DNA of 19,782 nucleotides from an uncultured Bacilli bacterium. GTDB taxonomy: Bacteria; Bacillota_I; Bacilli_A; RF39; UBA660. Under the pieces are notes generated by a model. That model searched no databases. It was given only the letters and a program-made list of their open reading frames with translations, and was not told the DNA's origin. Positions 8,089 through 14,975 of this stretch are shown here, piece by piece. Within the stretch, counting starts at the first letter, position 1, and every line of letters begins with the position of its first letter. The stretch covers positions 1 to 19,782 of the forward strand of contig CAKOMQ010000020.1 of NCBI GenBank assembly GCA_934096715.1. Reading direction: 5' to 3'. The position numbers and the translations under genes were made by a program.

Positions 8089-8652
8089 ATGAATATATAT
8101 GATTTTGATGATACAATATTTGATGGAGATTCATCAGTATATTTTATAAAGTATAGTTTAGTAAGACATCCATTTTTAGTAATATTGTCTTTATTTAAAA
8201 CTATCATTCCTTTTATTAAATATAAAAGAAAAAGAACAGATTTTGGTAATGTTAAGGCAGTTCTTTTTAGTTTTGTAACTAAGATAAAAGATATTGATGC
8301 TTACATGGATAACTTTGTTTTAAAGTATCAAGATAACATTAAGCCTTATTACTTGGAACTACATAAAAGTAATGATGTAATTATCAGTGCATCTTTTCGT
8401 TTTATAGTAGAGCCATTATGTAAAAAGATGGATATAAATAATGTTATTGCAACTGAGTATGATGTTAAAACAGGTAAGCTAATAGGTAAAAACTGTAAGA
8501 GTGAAGAAAAGATAAGAAGATTTAATGAACTTTATAAAGATGTAATAGTAGATAATGCTTATTCGGATTCACTTACTGATATACCAATGTTTGAAAGAGC
8601 CAAAAAAGGATATATTGTTAAAGGATATAATCTTATTGAATATAAGAAATAG
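8089..8652 (+). CDS. HAD-superfamily (HAD-IB-like) phosphatase
   Basis: 187 aa. Motif I DFDDTIFDGDS gives the nucleophile Asp5 and acid Asp7, motif II is the Ser in VIISASF (Ser100), motif III a Lys in the KSEEK segment (137-141), and motif IV YSDSLTDIPM with Asp160/Asp164. This order and the four-helix cap between residues ~15 and ~90 fit the HAD-IB group (phosphoserine phosphatase-like). Residues 27-47 are markedly hydrophobic then basic (HPFLVILSLFKTIIPFIKYK), hinting at membrane contact. Only three bases separate it from the peptidase gene; its ATG has no strong site of its own, so translation is probably coupled. Substrate unknown. Ends at the first of two twin hairpins. Confidence 0.85.
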   Translation: MNIYDFDDTIFDGDSSVYFIKYSLVRHPFLVILSLFKTIIPFIKYKRKRTDFGNVKAVLFSFVTKIKDIDAYMDNFVLKYQDNIKPYYLELHKSNDVIISASFRFIVEPLCKKMDINNVIATEYDVKTGKLIGKNCKSEEKIRRFNELYKDVIVDNAYSDSLTDIPMFERAKKGYIVKGYNLIEYKK

Positions 8653-8676
8653 TTAGTTCGCTTCGACGAACTAATT
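8651..8676 (+). terminator. Hairpin 1 after the HAD gene
   Basis: TTAGTTCG (8653-8660) / CGAACTAA (8667-8674), extendable to 10 bp, loop CTTCGA. It has no clean T run after it. The stop codon of the HAD gene lies at its base. It shares its stem core with hairpin 2. Confidence 0.6.
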
Positions 8677-8688
8677 ATCAAAAACTCG

Positions 8689-8720
8689 AAGTTAGTTCGT
8701 TTAAACGAACTAACTTTTAA
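8689..8720 (+). terminator. Hairpin 2, perfect 28-bp palindrome
   Basis: Bases 8689-8716 read the same on both strands: 14-bp arms with the same TTAGTTCG/CGAACTAA core as hairpin 1, followed by TTTT overlapping the arm. Likely the operon's effective terminator. From 8721 to about 8850 I see only A/T-rich sequence with no gene. Confidence 0.65.
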
Positions 8721-8854
8721 AATATCTTAATATATATAAAGTTTTCTGTCTATATAAAGTAAAATTTTCTGTAAAATCAATTTATTATTATTGCAATTCA
8801 TAATCAAATTTGATATGATTATCTTGATAGTAAAAGAAGGTAAGCGGTCATATT

Positions 8855-8881
8855 TTGTACAAATTAATTCGCAACTATAAT
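8855..8881 (+). promoter_or_regulatory. Candidate promoter of the copy 2 gene
   Basis: TATAAT at 8876-8881 with TTGTAC at 8855-8860 (15-base spacer, shorter than ideal). It would give a leader of about 175 bases before the ATG at 9065. Confidence 0.45.
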
Positions 8882-8887
8882 GTATAT

Positions 8888-9040
8888 TTTAATTCGCTAT
8901 TTTTAAATTTTTAGCCCGAAAAATTTATAGCTTTAAGGTTATAAAGTTCTCTCTCAGTATGCTGGAATACATGCTGGGGGGGGGGCCAAGAAACAAACCT
9001 GAAATGTGTTAATTTAAAAGGTTAGAAATAACCTTTTTTT
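8888..9040 (+). promoter_or_regulatory. Structured leader with G10 tract and attenuator before copy 2
   Basis: Elements in order: a 9-bp hairpin TAAATTTTT / AAAAATTTA (8904-8927) with loop AGCCCG; a small stem CTTTA / TAAAG (8931-8945); a G10 tract (8976-8985); AACCT (8996-9000); and a terminator hairpin AAAAGGTTA / TAACCTTTT with GAAA loop (9016-9037) running into T to 9040. AACCT can pair either with AGGTT at 8936-8940 or with AGGTT inside the terminator's 5' arm (9019-9023). This gives a plausible terminator/antiterminator switch. No known riboswitch consensus is recognised. The leader of copy 3 is unrelated. Confidence 0.5.
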
Positions 9041-9064
9041 AGTATATAGGAAAGGAAAGGCATT

Positions 9065-10514
9065 ATGAAAGAAAAGAAAAAGCAACTTATAGTTGTAGCA
9101 CTTGTTTTTGCATTATTACTATTAGTAGGCGGAACGTATGCTTATTTTAGTATAAATGCAAGTAATAATCAAACAGGGGCTAAGGTAACAGGTAAAGCAA
9201 ACAACTTAGGAAATCCAACAATGCAAATTAAAACATCTAAGTTATATCTAAATTTAGATGCAAATTTAATGAGTCAAGCAAATGCAGGAAAGACTTATTA
9301 TGCTAATGAAAATGAAAATGGACTAGCACTAACTACTAATCCAAATTACACATTAGCAACAACACAATTACCAGAAGGAGATGAAGCAGTAGATTGTACT
9401 TATAATTATAAAGTAACAGCAACAGTTACAACTCCAATCACTGATAATAGTGACTCAGATGTTAAAGTAGTAGTTGGAGTTAAGACAATGACTCTTAAGG
9501 AACTTACAACTGCAGGAACTACTGGTATTATAGTAAGTGGAAAAATCAAAAACTTAACAAAAGGCCAAAGTGTATCAATACCACTAACAAGTAGTGTAAC
9601 AAATACAGCAAATACTCAAGATAAACTAGTAGGTAATTCATACACAATAAAAATAGAACCATATACAAGTGGAGATAAAAAAGCATTCTCGTGTAAGTTA
9701 CACGAACCTGGTCCAGTACTAGCACAATACTTAATTGATTCTGGCAACTTATGGCAAAGTGGACTAGAAGGAGATGGCTTTAGGAATATTCTCTGATGCA
9801 AATGGAGATAATCATGTTAAACTAATTAAATATAAACAATTAATATCAGCAAAATGGAATGATACAAAGGCAGATGTTAACTGGGGAGATAGTACATTAT
9901 ATGCAAGTTTAAATGGTTCTGGATTCCTAACAAACACAACATATGATTACCTACAAAATACAACATGGTCAAATAAAATAGAAAACTGGACATGGAGTGC
10001 AGTAAATACAAAATCATATGAAGATCAAACAAATAACGCAGATTATGTTAAAAGTAGTCCAAAAGGAATATATTTAAATGAAATGCATAAGGCATCAGAT
10101 GGTACACTATGTACTAATTACAATAGTGGTGCAATAAATTGTAATGGAGGAGCATGGACAAATCCTACTGCAAAAATAGGCTTAATGTATGCAAGTGATT
10201 ATGCATTGTCATCAGGATCAAGTGCATTAGCAATAACTGGTGGTACATATGATAATAGAGCTACACTAAAAACAGGCTGGATGCATCAAAGTAATAATGA
10301 TACTACAAAGTCTAGATATGAATGGACCCTTGCCCGTTATGGCGACAATGGATGTGGCTTCTTTGCGTGGGGTGTGTTTAATGATGGCAGCGTGAGCAAT
10401 GGCTATGTGATTGCGCGTTATGTGGCTGCGGTTCGCCCAGTCTTCTATCTTACAACAGATACAAAATTTTCTACTGGAGATGGAAGTCTAGAAAGTCCAT
10501 TTATAATAGAATAG
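9065..10514 (+). pseudogene. Surface protein copy 2, frameshifted by an internal deletion
   Basis: Starts at ATG 9065 after AGGAAAGGAAAGG. Residues 1-28 are a Lys-rich start, a hydrophobic core (LIVVALVFALLLLVGG) and TYAYFS, a SipW-dependent/TasA-like export signal. The frame matches copy 1 until GLEGDG and then stops at 9796. The homologous sequence resumes in another frame (GIFSDANGDNHVKLIKYKQL) and runs open to TAG at 10512-10514. Alignment with copy 1 shows that the equivalent of bases 519-636 (118 bases, not a multiple of three) is missing at about 9779/9780. The downstream part is free of stops for about 245 codons, so the lesion is recent, a silent donor copy, or an assembly error. The ATG at 9774 has no usable site spacing. 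The C-terminus keeps the variable cassette at 10329-10453. Predicted product if translated: a 243-aa truncated protein. Confidence 0.75.
10329..10453 (+). other. GC-rich, A-poor hypervariable cassette in copy 2
   Basis: Bases 10331-10440 hold 60 G/C of 110 (55%) and 16 A. The encoded stretch (ARYGDNGCGFFAWGVFNDGS, then VSNGYVIARYV) is seven codons longer than in copy 1 and shares only R-G, FF/F-AWGV and the closing AAVRPVFYL. The 3' block 10424-10453 matches copy 1 with one mismatch although its codons (GTT CGC CCA GTC TTC) are atypical for this genome. See copy 1 cassette for interpretation. Confidence 0.6.
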
Positions 10515-10526
10515 GGTATATTTCTC

Positions 10527-10555
10527 TTGACAAAGCATAAAATATATACTAGAAT
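10527..10555 (+). promoter_or_regulatory. Near-consensus SigA promoter of infC-rpmI-rplT
   Basis: TTGACA (10527-10532), 17-base spacer, TAGAAT (10550-10555). Start expected near 10562, only about 50 bases after the copy 2 stop codon; no terminator separates copy 2 from this promoter. Confidence 0.88.
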
Positions 10556-10561
10556 AGGTAT

Positions 10562-10696
10562 GTAATTGAAAAAGGAAAGAGATTTATATCCACCTGAATG
10601 TAATTAAACATTGGGTTAAAAGCCGCAAGATAATTTAATAAATTAATTTTAGGTTTTTAAAGTGGGTATAAATATACTCACTTTTTAATTTATAAT
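10562..10696 (+). promoter_or_regulatory. Attenuated leader of the infC operon (L20-leader type)
   Basis: An untranslated leader of about 135 bases with a terminator at its end. In Bacillus-type operons of this order, ribosomal protein L20 binds such a leader and promotes termination. Position and layout fit that autoregulation. I could not match the L20 binding fold base by base, so the assignment rests on synteny plus the terminator. A stem around CCTGAATGT / ACATTGGG (10593-10617) precedes it. Confidence 0.55.
10659..10686 (+). terminator. Leader terminator before infC
   Basis: 12-bp stem AAAGTGGGTATA / TATACTCACTTT with one G-U pair, then T to 10686. It lies 12 bases before the infC ribosome binding site, so read-through is required for expression: an attenuator. 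Confidence 0.8.
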
Positions 10697-10711
10697 ATGG
10701 AGGTGCTTAGA

Positions 10712-11233
10712 ATAGCAAAGACGGATGATCTATTTGTTAATGAACAAATAAAAGTTGAAGAAGTTATGGTAATTGGACCGAATGGCGAAAAGATGGGTGT
10801 TAAGAATATTAAAGATGCTCTTACACTAGCAAATTATGCAGGACTTGACTTAGTTTTGATGAGTGAAAGTGCTAAACCAGCGGTTGCTAAAATTATGGAT
10901 TATAATAAATACCGTTATGAGAAGCAAAAAAAACTTAAGGAAGCTCAAAAAAAACAAAGAGAAAGTAACAAAGAAGTTAAGGAATATCGATTAAGTGTAG
11001 TTATTGATATTGGAGACTTTAATACTAGAAAGAAAAATGCTGAAAAGTATTTAGTTAAAGGGCATAAAGTTAAAGCATTCATTAGATTTAAAGGCCGTCA
11101 AATGGCTCATCCAGAATTAGGGGAAGAAGTTTTAAATCGTTTTGCAAATGAACTTAGTGAAGTAGCGGTTGTTGAATCTGAACCTAAGCTTGAAGGCAGA
11201 CAAATGTCAATGTTATTAGCGCCAAAAAAATAA
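10712..11233 (+). CDS. infC: Translation initiation factor IF-3, probable ATA start
   Basis: IF-3 binds the 30S subunit, prevents premature 50S joining and proofreads start codons. The sequence shows the N-domain (FVNEQIKVEEVMVIGPNGEK, SAKPAVAKIMDYNKYRYE), a Lys-rich linker, and the C-domain (KEYRLSVVIDIGDFNTR, KVKAFIRFKGRQMAHPELGE). I choose ATA at 10712 as the start. A strong GGAGGTG at 10699-10705 sits six bases before it, the next residues (AKTDDLFVNEQI) match the usual IF-3 N-terminus, and the upstream ATG at 10697 overlaps that site and has none of its own. Rare AUU/AUA/AUC starts in infC are a known autoregulatory device, since IF-3 rejects them. First gene of infC-rpmI-rplT. Confidence 0.9.
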   Translation: MAKTDDLFVNEQIKVEEVMVIGPNGEKMGVKNIKDALTLANYAGLDLVLMSESAKPAVAKIMDYNKYRYEKQKKLKEAQKKQRESNKEVKEYRLSVVIDIGDFNTRKKNAEKYLVKGHKVKAFIRFKGRQMAHPELGEEVLNRFANELSEVAVVESEPKLEGRQMSMLLAPKK

Positions 11234-11258
11234 TAAAAATAAGGAAGGAAGTATATTT

Positions 11259-11447
11259 ATGGGAAAACAAAAAACACATAAGGCAAGTAGTAAAGTGTTT
11301 AAAAAGAAAAAGAATGGTACATTAACTTACAAATTAAGTAATGGTAATCATAAAACAAGTAAGGATTCTTCTAAACAAGTAAGACAAAGAAGAAACAAAG
11401 GAACTTTAGCGAAAGGAGATACTAGCAGAATTAGTTCTGTTATCTAA
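11259..11447 (+). CDS. rpmI: Ribosomal protein bL35
   Basis: 62 aa, very basic, with the L35 pattern KQKTHKASSKVFKKKKNG near the start and a Ser/Arg-rich end. 50S subunit protein. Preceded by AAGGAAGGAAG, 25 bases after infC and 12 bases before rplT, in the classical infC-rpmI-rplT order. Length is normal for the family. Confidence 0.95.
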   Translation: MGKQKTHKASSKVFKKKKNGTLTYKLSNGNHKTSKDSSKQVRQRRNKGTLAKGDTSRISSVI

Positions 11448-11459
11448 TGGTGGTAAATT

Positions 11460-12017
11460 ATGGCAAGAGTTAAAGGCGGAAACGTATCAAAAAATAGAAG
11501 AAGAAAAGTTTTAAAACAAGCTAAAGGTTATTTTGGAAGTAAGCATAGATTATATAAAACTGCTCAAGAACAATTATTTCACAGTGGAGAATATGCTTAT
11601 AGAGATAGAAAAGCTAATAAAAGAAACTTTAGAAAATTATGGATTACAAGAATTAATGCAGGTTGTAGATTAAATAATATTAGCTATTCTAAGTTTATAG
11701 ATGGACTTAATAAAGCTGGTATTACTATTAACCGTAAAATGTTAAGTGAAATTGCTATTAATGATCCAGCATCTTTCACTAAATTATGTGATACTGCTAA
11801 AAAAGCTTTAGATAAGGCAGAAAAGAAAGAAAAAGTAGAAAAAACTGTTGAAAAAGTTGAAAAAGCAGTAGAAAAGAAAGTAGAAGTAGTAAAAGAAGAA
11901 ATTGAAGATTTAAGTAAAAAAACTTTAGCAGAATTAAAAAGTCTTGCTAAAGAAGCTGGAATTAAAGGTTTCTCTTCTATGAAGAAAGATGAATTACTAA
12001 AAAGTCTTAAGAAATAA
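11460..12017 (+). CDS. rplT: Ribosomal protein bL20 with C-terminal Rho_N/SAP-like extension
   Basis: Residues 1 to ~118 are a canonical bL20 (ARVKGGNVSKNRRRKVLKQA, KLWITRINAGCRLNNISYSK), which binds 23S rRNA early in 50S assembly and can repress its own operon through the leader. Typical bL20 ends there; this protein is 185 aa. The extra ~67 residues are a Lys/Glu heptad-like stretch (EKVEKTVEKVEKAVEKKVEV) followed by TLAELKSLAKEAGIKG, FSSMKKDELLKSL, which resembles the ~35-aa Rho N-terminal/SAP-type helix-extended-helix nucleic-acid binding motif. The frame is continuous with no sign of error, and the terminator starts at its stop codon. The role of the extension is unknown; extra RNA contact is inference. 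Confidence 0.92.
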   Translation: MARVKGGNVSKNRRRKVLKQAKGYFGSKHRLYKTAQEQLFHSGEYAYRDRKANKRNFRKLWITRINAGCRLNNISYSKFIDGLNKAGITINRKMLSEIAINDPASFTKLCDTAKKALDKAEKKEKVEKTVEKVEKAVEKKVEVVKEEIEDLSKKTLAELKSLAKEAGIKGFSSMKKDELLKSLKK

Positions 12018-12027
12018 GGCTTTTTTT
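12001..12027 (+). terminator. Intrinsic terminator at the end of rplT
   Basis: AAAGTCTTA (12001-12009) / TAAGGCTTT (12015-12023) with one U-G pair, AGAAA loop and T to 12027. The rplT stop codon is inside the 3' arm. Confidence 0.8.
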
Positions 12028-12040
12028 CTTTCCTAAAATG

Positions 12041-12049
12041 TGTTAAAAT
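12041..12049 (+). promoter_or_regulatory. Candidate extended -10 for the two small genes
   Basis: TGT followed by TAAAAT at 12044-12049; no clear -35 because the T run of the rplT terminator lies there. It would separate the two small genes from the ribosomal operon. Confidence 0.4.
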
Positions 12050-12073
12050 ATATCTTACGAAGGAGTGGTTTAA

Positions 12074-12442
12074 ATGGAAAATAAAGAAGTGTTAAATGAA
12101 AGATATAAAGAAGTGTTAAATGCTCTTGTTAATCGAAGAGAAGCGTTGGTAAGTAATACTAGAAAACTATTTTATTCTATAACAGATGCCTTAAAACTAT
12201 ATCAAGATTTAAGTCATGATAATAGCTTACTTACTGTCAGCTTTGCTTATAGTTACACTGATAAAAAAGTGTATTGTAATTTACTAGGAAATATTATTAA
12301 TGATTACTATACTTCTCCAGAAGACATAGATTTAGAATTATTACAACTATTATGTGTTGAAGAAGGAATAACTTTTAATTATAAAGAGTTACCTGATGCA
12401 TGTATATATATGTTTGATAAAGATCTAGATAGAAAGATGTAG
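12074..12442 (+). CDS. Hypothetical protein, 122 aa
   Basis: Preceded by GAAGGAGTGG with good spacing. The first ~45 residues are helical and charged (ALVNRREALVSNTRKLFYSI). The C-terminal half alternates strand and helix (TVSFAYSYTDKKVYCNLLGN, then IDLELLQLLCVEEGITFNY). That half aligns in pattern with the next protein: an SF-x-V-type strand, V-Y strand, then I-D-L-x-x-L-x-x-x-C-x-x-x-G-I-x-x-N. No known family recognised and no signal peptide or membrane segment. The stop is three bases before the next ATG, so the two are cotranscribed. Confidence 0.75.
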   Translation: MENKEVLNERYKEVLNALVNRREALVSNTRKLFYSITDALKLYQDLSHDNSLLTVSFAYSYTDKKVYCNLLGNIINDYYTSPEDIDLELLQLLCVEEGITFNYKELPDACIYMFDKDLDRKM

Positions 12443-12445
12443 ATT

Positions 12446-12718
12446 ATGGATTTATATGAATTAATTTTAAACAATCTAGATAATCAAGTAAGTGGTATTG
12501 ATTTCAAAGAGTATTCATTTACGGTAGATTTAAAAAATAGAGTAATATATTCAAGTGATCATAAAGACTTAATAAGTAGATATATTTTAGAAGTACTAAA
12601 TATAGATTTAATTGAATTAAATGATATATGTATAAAAAATGGTATTGTAATGAATGTAGATATGACTGGCTATTTAGTACATTATAAATTCTTTAAAACC
12701 AATATATTAGAAAGATGA
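12446..12718 (+). CDS. Hypothetical protein, 90 aa, paralog-like to its neighbour
   Basis: Starts three bases after the previous stop without a clear ribosome binding site, so translational coupling is likely. Residues ~20-85 (EYSFTVDLKNRVIYSS, then IDLIELNDICIKNGIVMN) share the spacing of aromatic, IDL, Cys and GI-x-x-N positions with the 122-aa protein, suggesting an old tandem duplication. The TGA stop lies inside the terminator stem. Function unknown. Confidence 0.7.
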   Translation: MDLYELILNNLDNQVSGIDFKEYSFTVDLKNRVIYSSDHKDLISRYILEVLNIDLIELNDICIKNGIVMNVDMTGYLVHYKFFKTNILER

Positions 12719-12739
12719 TTTACTAAATTGTCTTTTTTT
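12711..12739 (+). terminator. Intrinsic terminator overlapping the recD2 promoter
   Basis: 11-bp stem AAAGATGATTT / AAATTGTCTTT with two G-U pairs, loop ACT, T run 12733-12739. Confidence 0.75.
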
Positions 12740-12747
12740 ATTATAAT
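12719..12747 (+). promoter_or_regulatory. Candidate promoter of the helicase gene
   Basis: TTTACT (12719-12724), 17-base spacer, TATAAT (12742-12747). The expected start at 12754-12755 falls on the first base of the ATG codon, implying a leaderless mRNA. Confidence 0.55.
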
Positions 12748-12754
12748 AATATGT

Positions 12755-14941
12755 ATGGAAAATTATATAAAAGGAAAAATTAAAAATGTTATTTATCATA
12801 ACAAAGATAATGGCTATTTAGTTGGTTTATTTAGAATTAAAGAAACTAATGATTTAAGTCTTTTAGATAAAGTAAATAAAAGTATTATGATTACAGGTAC
12901 TTTCTTAGAACTTTTAGAAGATATAGATTATGAATTAATTGGAGAATTAAAACATCATGACAGATATGGTACTCAATTTGTAGTTACAAGAAGTTCTCTT
13001 ATAATACCTGAGAAAAAAGATAATGTAATTGAATTTCTTAGTAGTAGTTTTATTAAAGGTTGTGGATTAAAAACTGCTAAAAGTATTGTTGATACTCTTG
13101 GAAGTGATGCTTTAAATATTATTAAAAACGATAAGCTTTCTTTAATGAATGTAAAAGGAATGACTGAAGCTAGAATGGATAAGATTTATAATTCAATTAT
13201 TCTTTTTAATAAGAGTAGTGATTTAATACTTAAATTACAGGAACTTGGTTTTAATATTGAAGATAGTGGAAGAATTTATAATAAATATAAAGAAGAATTA
13301 GAAAGTATTATAGAAAATAATCTATATGAATTATGTGAAATAATTGAATTTAAAAAAGTAGATAATATTTATTTAAGAAATCATGAAGAGAATGATAAAG
13401 TAAGAATTAGTGCTTGTATATTAGAAGCTTTAAAATTACTTAGTTTTAATAAAGGAGATACATATTCTTATTATGATGAAATAATAGATGTACTAAAAAA
13501 TAATTATAATATATTTATTGATTATGATGCTTTTTTAGAATATGCTAGTAATTTAAATAATCTTAAAAAAATATTTATAGAAGATGATAGATATTATTTA
13601 AAAGAATTATATGATGATGAATTTACTATAGTTAAACTACTTAAGAAGATAGATAGTAAAAAAATAGTTGAAAAAGATTATAATGATTATTTAGTAAACT
13701 TAGAAAAGACTAGAAATATTACTTATAATGATGATCAAATAAACGCAATTATGAGTAGTTTAAATAGTAATATTTCTATTATATCAGGTGGTCCTGGTAC
13801 TGGTAAAACTACAATAATAAATGCTATTGTTAAAATATATATAGAAGAACATCATCTAAGTAATATAGAAATACTAGAACATATAGCACTTTTAGCACCT
13901 ACAGGTAGAGCTAGTAAAAGGATGAGTTCTTCTACTAATTTACCTGCTAGTACTATTCATAGATACTTAAAATGGAATAAAGATACAAATGAGTTTAGTG
14001 TTAATGAAAAGAATAAGAATATTCATAAGCTTATTATAGTAGATGAATTTAGTATGATAGATACATCTTTATTTGCTGCCCTTTTAAAAGGAATTAATAG
14101 TGATGTAAAACTTATTTTAGTAGGAGATATATTTCAATTACCTTCAGTAGGGCCTGGTAATATACTAAGTGATTTAATTAAGAGTGACTTATTTACTTAT
14201 AACCCTTTAAATATAATATATAGACAAAGTGAGAATTCTTACATACCACTATTAGCTAAGGAAATAAAGAATAAAGAATTGACTGAGAGTTTCTTAGAAA
14301 AGAAAGATGATTATAATTTTATTGTATGTGATAGGAAAGATATAAAGAAAACTATTGAAAGTATTGTAATTCATGGTTTGGATAAAGGACTTAATGAAGA
14401 AAATTTACAAATACTTGCTCCAATGTATAGGGGAGAGAATGGAATAGATAATCTTAATTTAATTATAAAAGAAATATTTAATCCTGGTAGTAAGAAAAGT
14501 GTTAGATATGGAGATATTCAATATAAAGTAGATGATAAAGTATTACAACTAGTTAATGATACAGATAACTATGTATTTAATGGAGATATAGGTTTTATCA
14601 AAAGTATTGAAACTGATCTTAAAGGAAAAGATAAAATTACAATTGACTTTGATGGTAATTATGTTATATATGAGAAGAAAGATTTAAAGAATATTAGACA
14701 TGCTTACGCTATTACTGTACATAAAAGTCAAGGTAGTGAATTTGATCATGTGATTATGCCTATTACTATTAATTATGGTGCTATGCTATATAATAAACTT
14801 ATTTATACTGGAGTATCTAGAGCTAAAAAGAGTTTAATATTAGTAGGAGATCCAATGGTATTTTCTAGAGCTATTCAAAATGATTATGGTAGTGAAAGAA
14901 AGACTAGTTTAAAAGAAAAATTAATTAATTCGTATAAATAA
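12755..14941 (+). CDS. recD2: RecD2-type SF1B DNA helicase
   Basis: A 728-aa ATP-dependent 5'-3' DNA helicase of the RecD2 branch (RecD without RecB/RecC), acting in repair and replication restart. Order: an N-terminal OB-like region starting KGKIKNVIYHNKDNGYLVG; helix-hairpin-helix (KGCGLKTAKSIVDTLGSDAL at ~95-115); Walker A GGPGTGKTT at ~345; Walker B VDEFSMID at ~429; motif III GDIFQLPSVGPGN at ~457; a UvrD-C-like end with TVHKSQGSEF at ~654; and YTGVSRAKKSLILVGD. I take ATG 12755 over TTG 12728. Homologs start MEN/KGKI-like, and the upstream codons are the terminator T run and the promoter -10. No ribosome binding site precedes 12755. Length is typical of RecD2. Confidence 0.93.
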   Translation: MENYIKGKIKNVIYHNKDNGYLVGLFRIKETNDLSLLDKVNKSIMITGTFLELLEDIDYELIGELKHHDRYGTQFVVTRSSLIIPEKKDNVIEFLSSSFIKGCGLKTAKSIVDTLGSDALNIIKNDKLSLMNVKGMTEARMDKIYNSIILFNKSSDLILKLQELGFNIEDSGRIYNKYKEELESIIENNLYELCEIIEFKKVDNIYLRNHEENDKVRISACILEALKLLSFNKGDTYSYYDEIIDVLKNNYNIFIDYDAFLEYASNLNNLKKIFIEDDRYYLKELYDDEFTIVKLLKKIDSKKIVEKDYNDYLVNLEKTRNITYNDDQINAIMSSLNSNISIISGGPGTGKTTIINAIVKIYIEEHHLSNIEILEHIALLAPTGRASKRMSSSTNLPASTIHRYLKWNKDTNEFSVNEKNKNIHKLIIVDEFSMIDTSLFAALLKGINSDVKLILVGDIFQLPSVGPGNILSDLIKSDLFTYNPLNIIYRQSENSYIPLLAKEIKNKELTESFLEKKDDYNFIVCDRKDIKKTIESIVIHGLDKGLNEENLQILAPMYRGENGIDNLNLIIKEIFNPGSKKSVRYGDIQYKVDDKVLQLVNDTDNYVFNGDIGFIKSIETDLKGKDKITIDFDGNYVIYEKKDLKNIRHAYAITVHKSQGSEFDHVIMPITINYGAMLYNKLIYTGVSRAKKSLILVGDPMVFSRAIQNDYGSERKTSLKEKLINSYK

Positions 14942-14975
14942 AAAAAATACTACTATAATAATAGTGGAGGTTATT

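Noticed and set aside
8888..9040. Cyclic-di-GMP riboswitch before copy 2
   Set aside because: The expected conserved GCAAACC and ACGCAAAGCC-type elements are absent.
9771..9800. Programmed ribosomal frameshift joining the halves of copy 2
   Set aside because: No slippery heptamer or downstream structure, and 118 bases of conserved sequence are missing, so a deletion explains it better.
9616..9801. 61-codon minus-strand frame inside copy 2
   Set aside because: Shadow of the conserved plus-strand gene; no start signals.
9774..10514. Independent gene starting at ATG 9774
   Set aside because: The AAGGAG before it abuts the ATG with no spacing, and the sequence begins in mid-domain relative to copy 1; it is the frameshifted remainder of copy 2.
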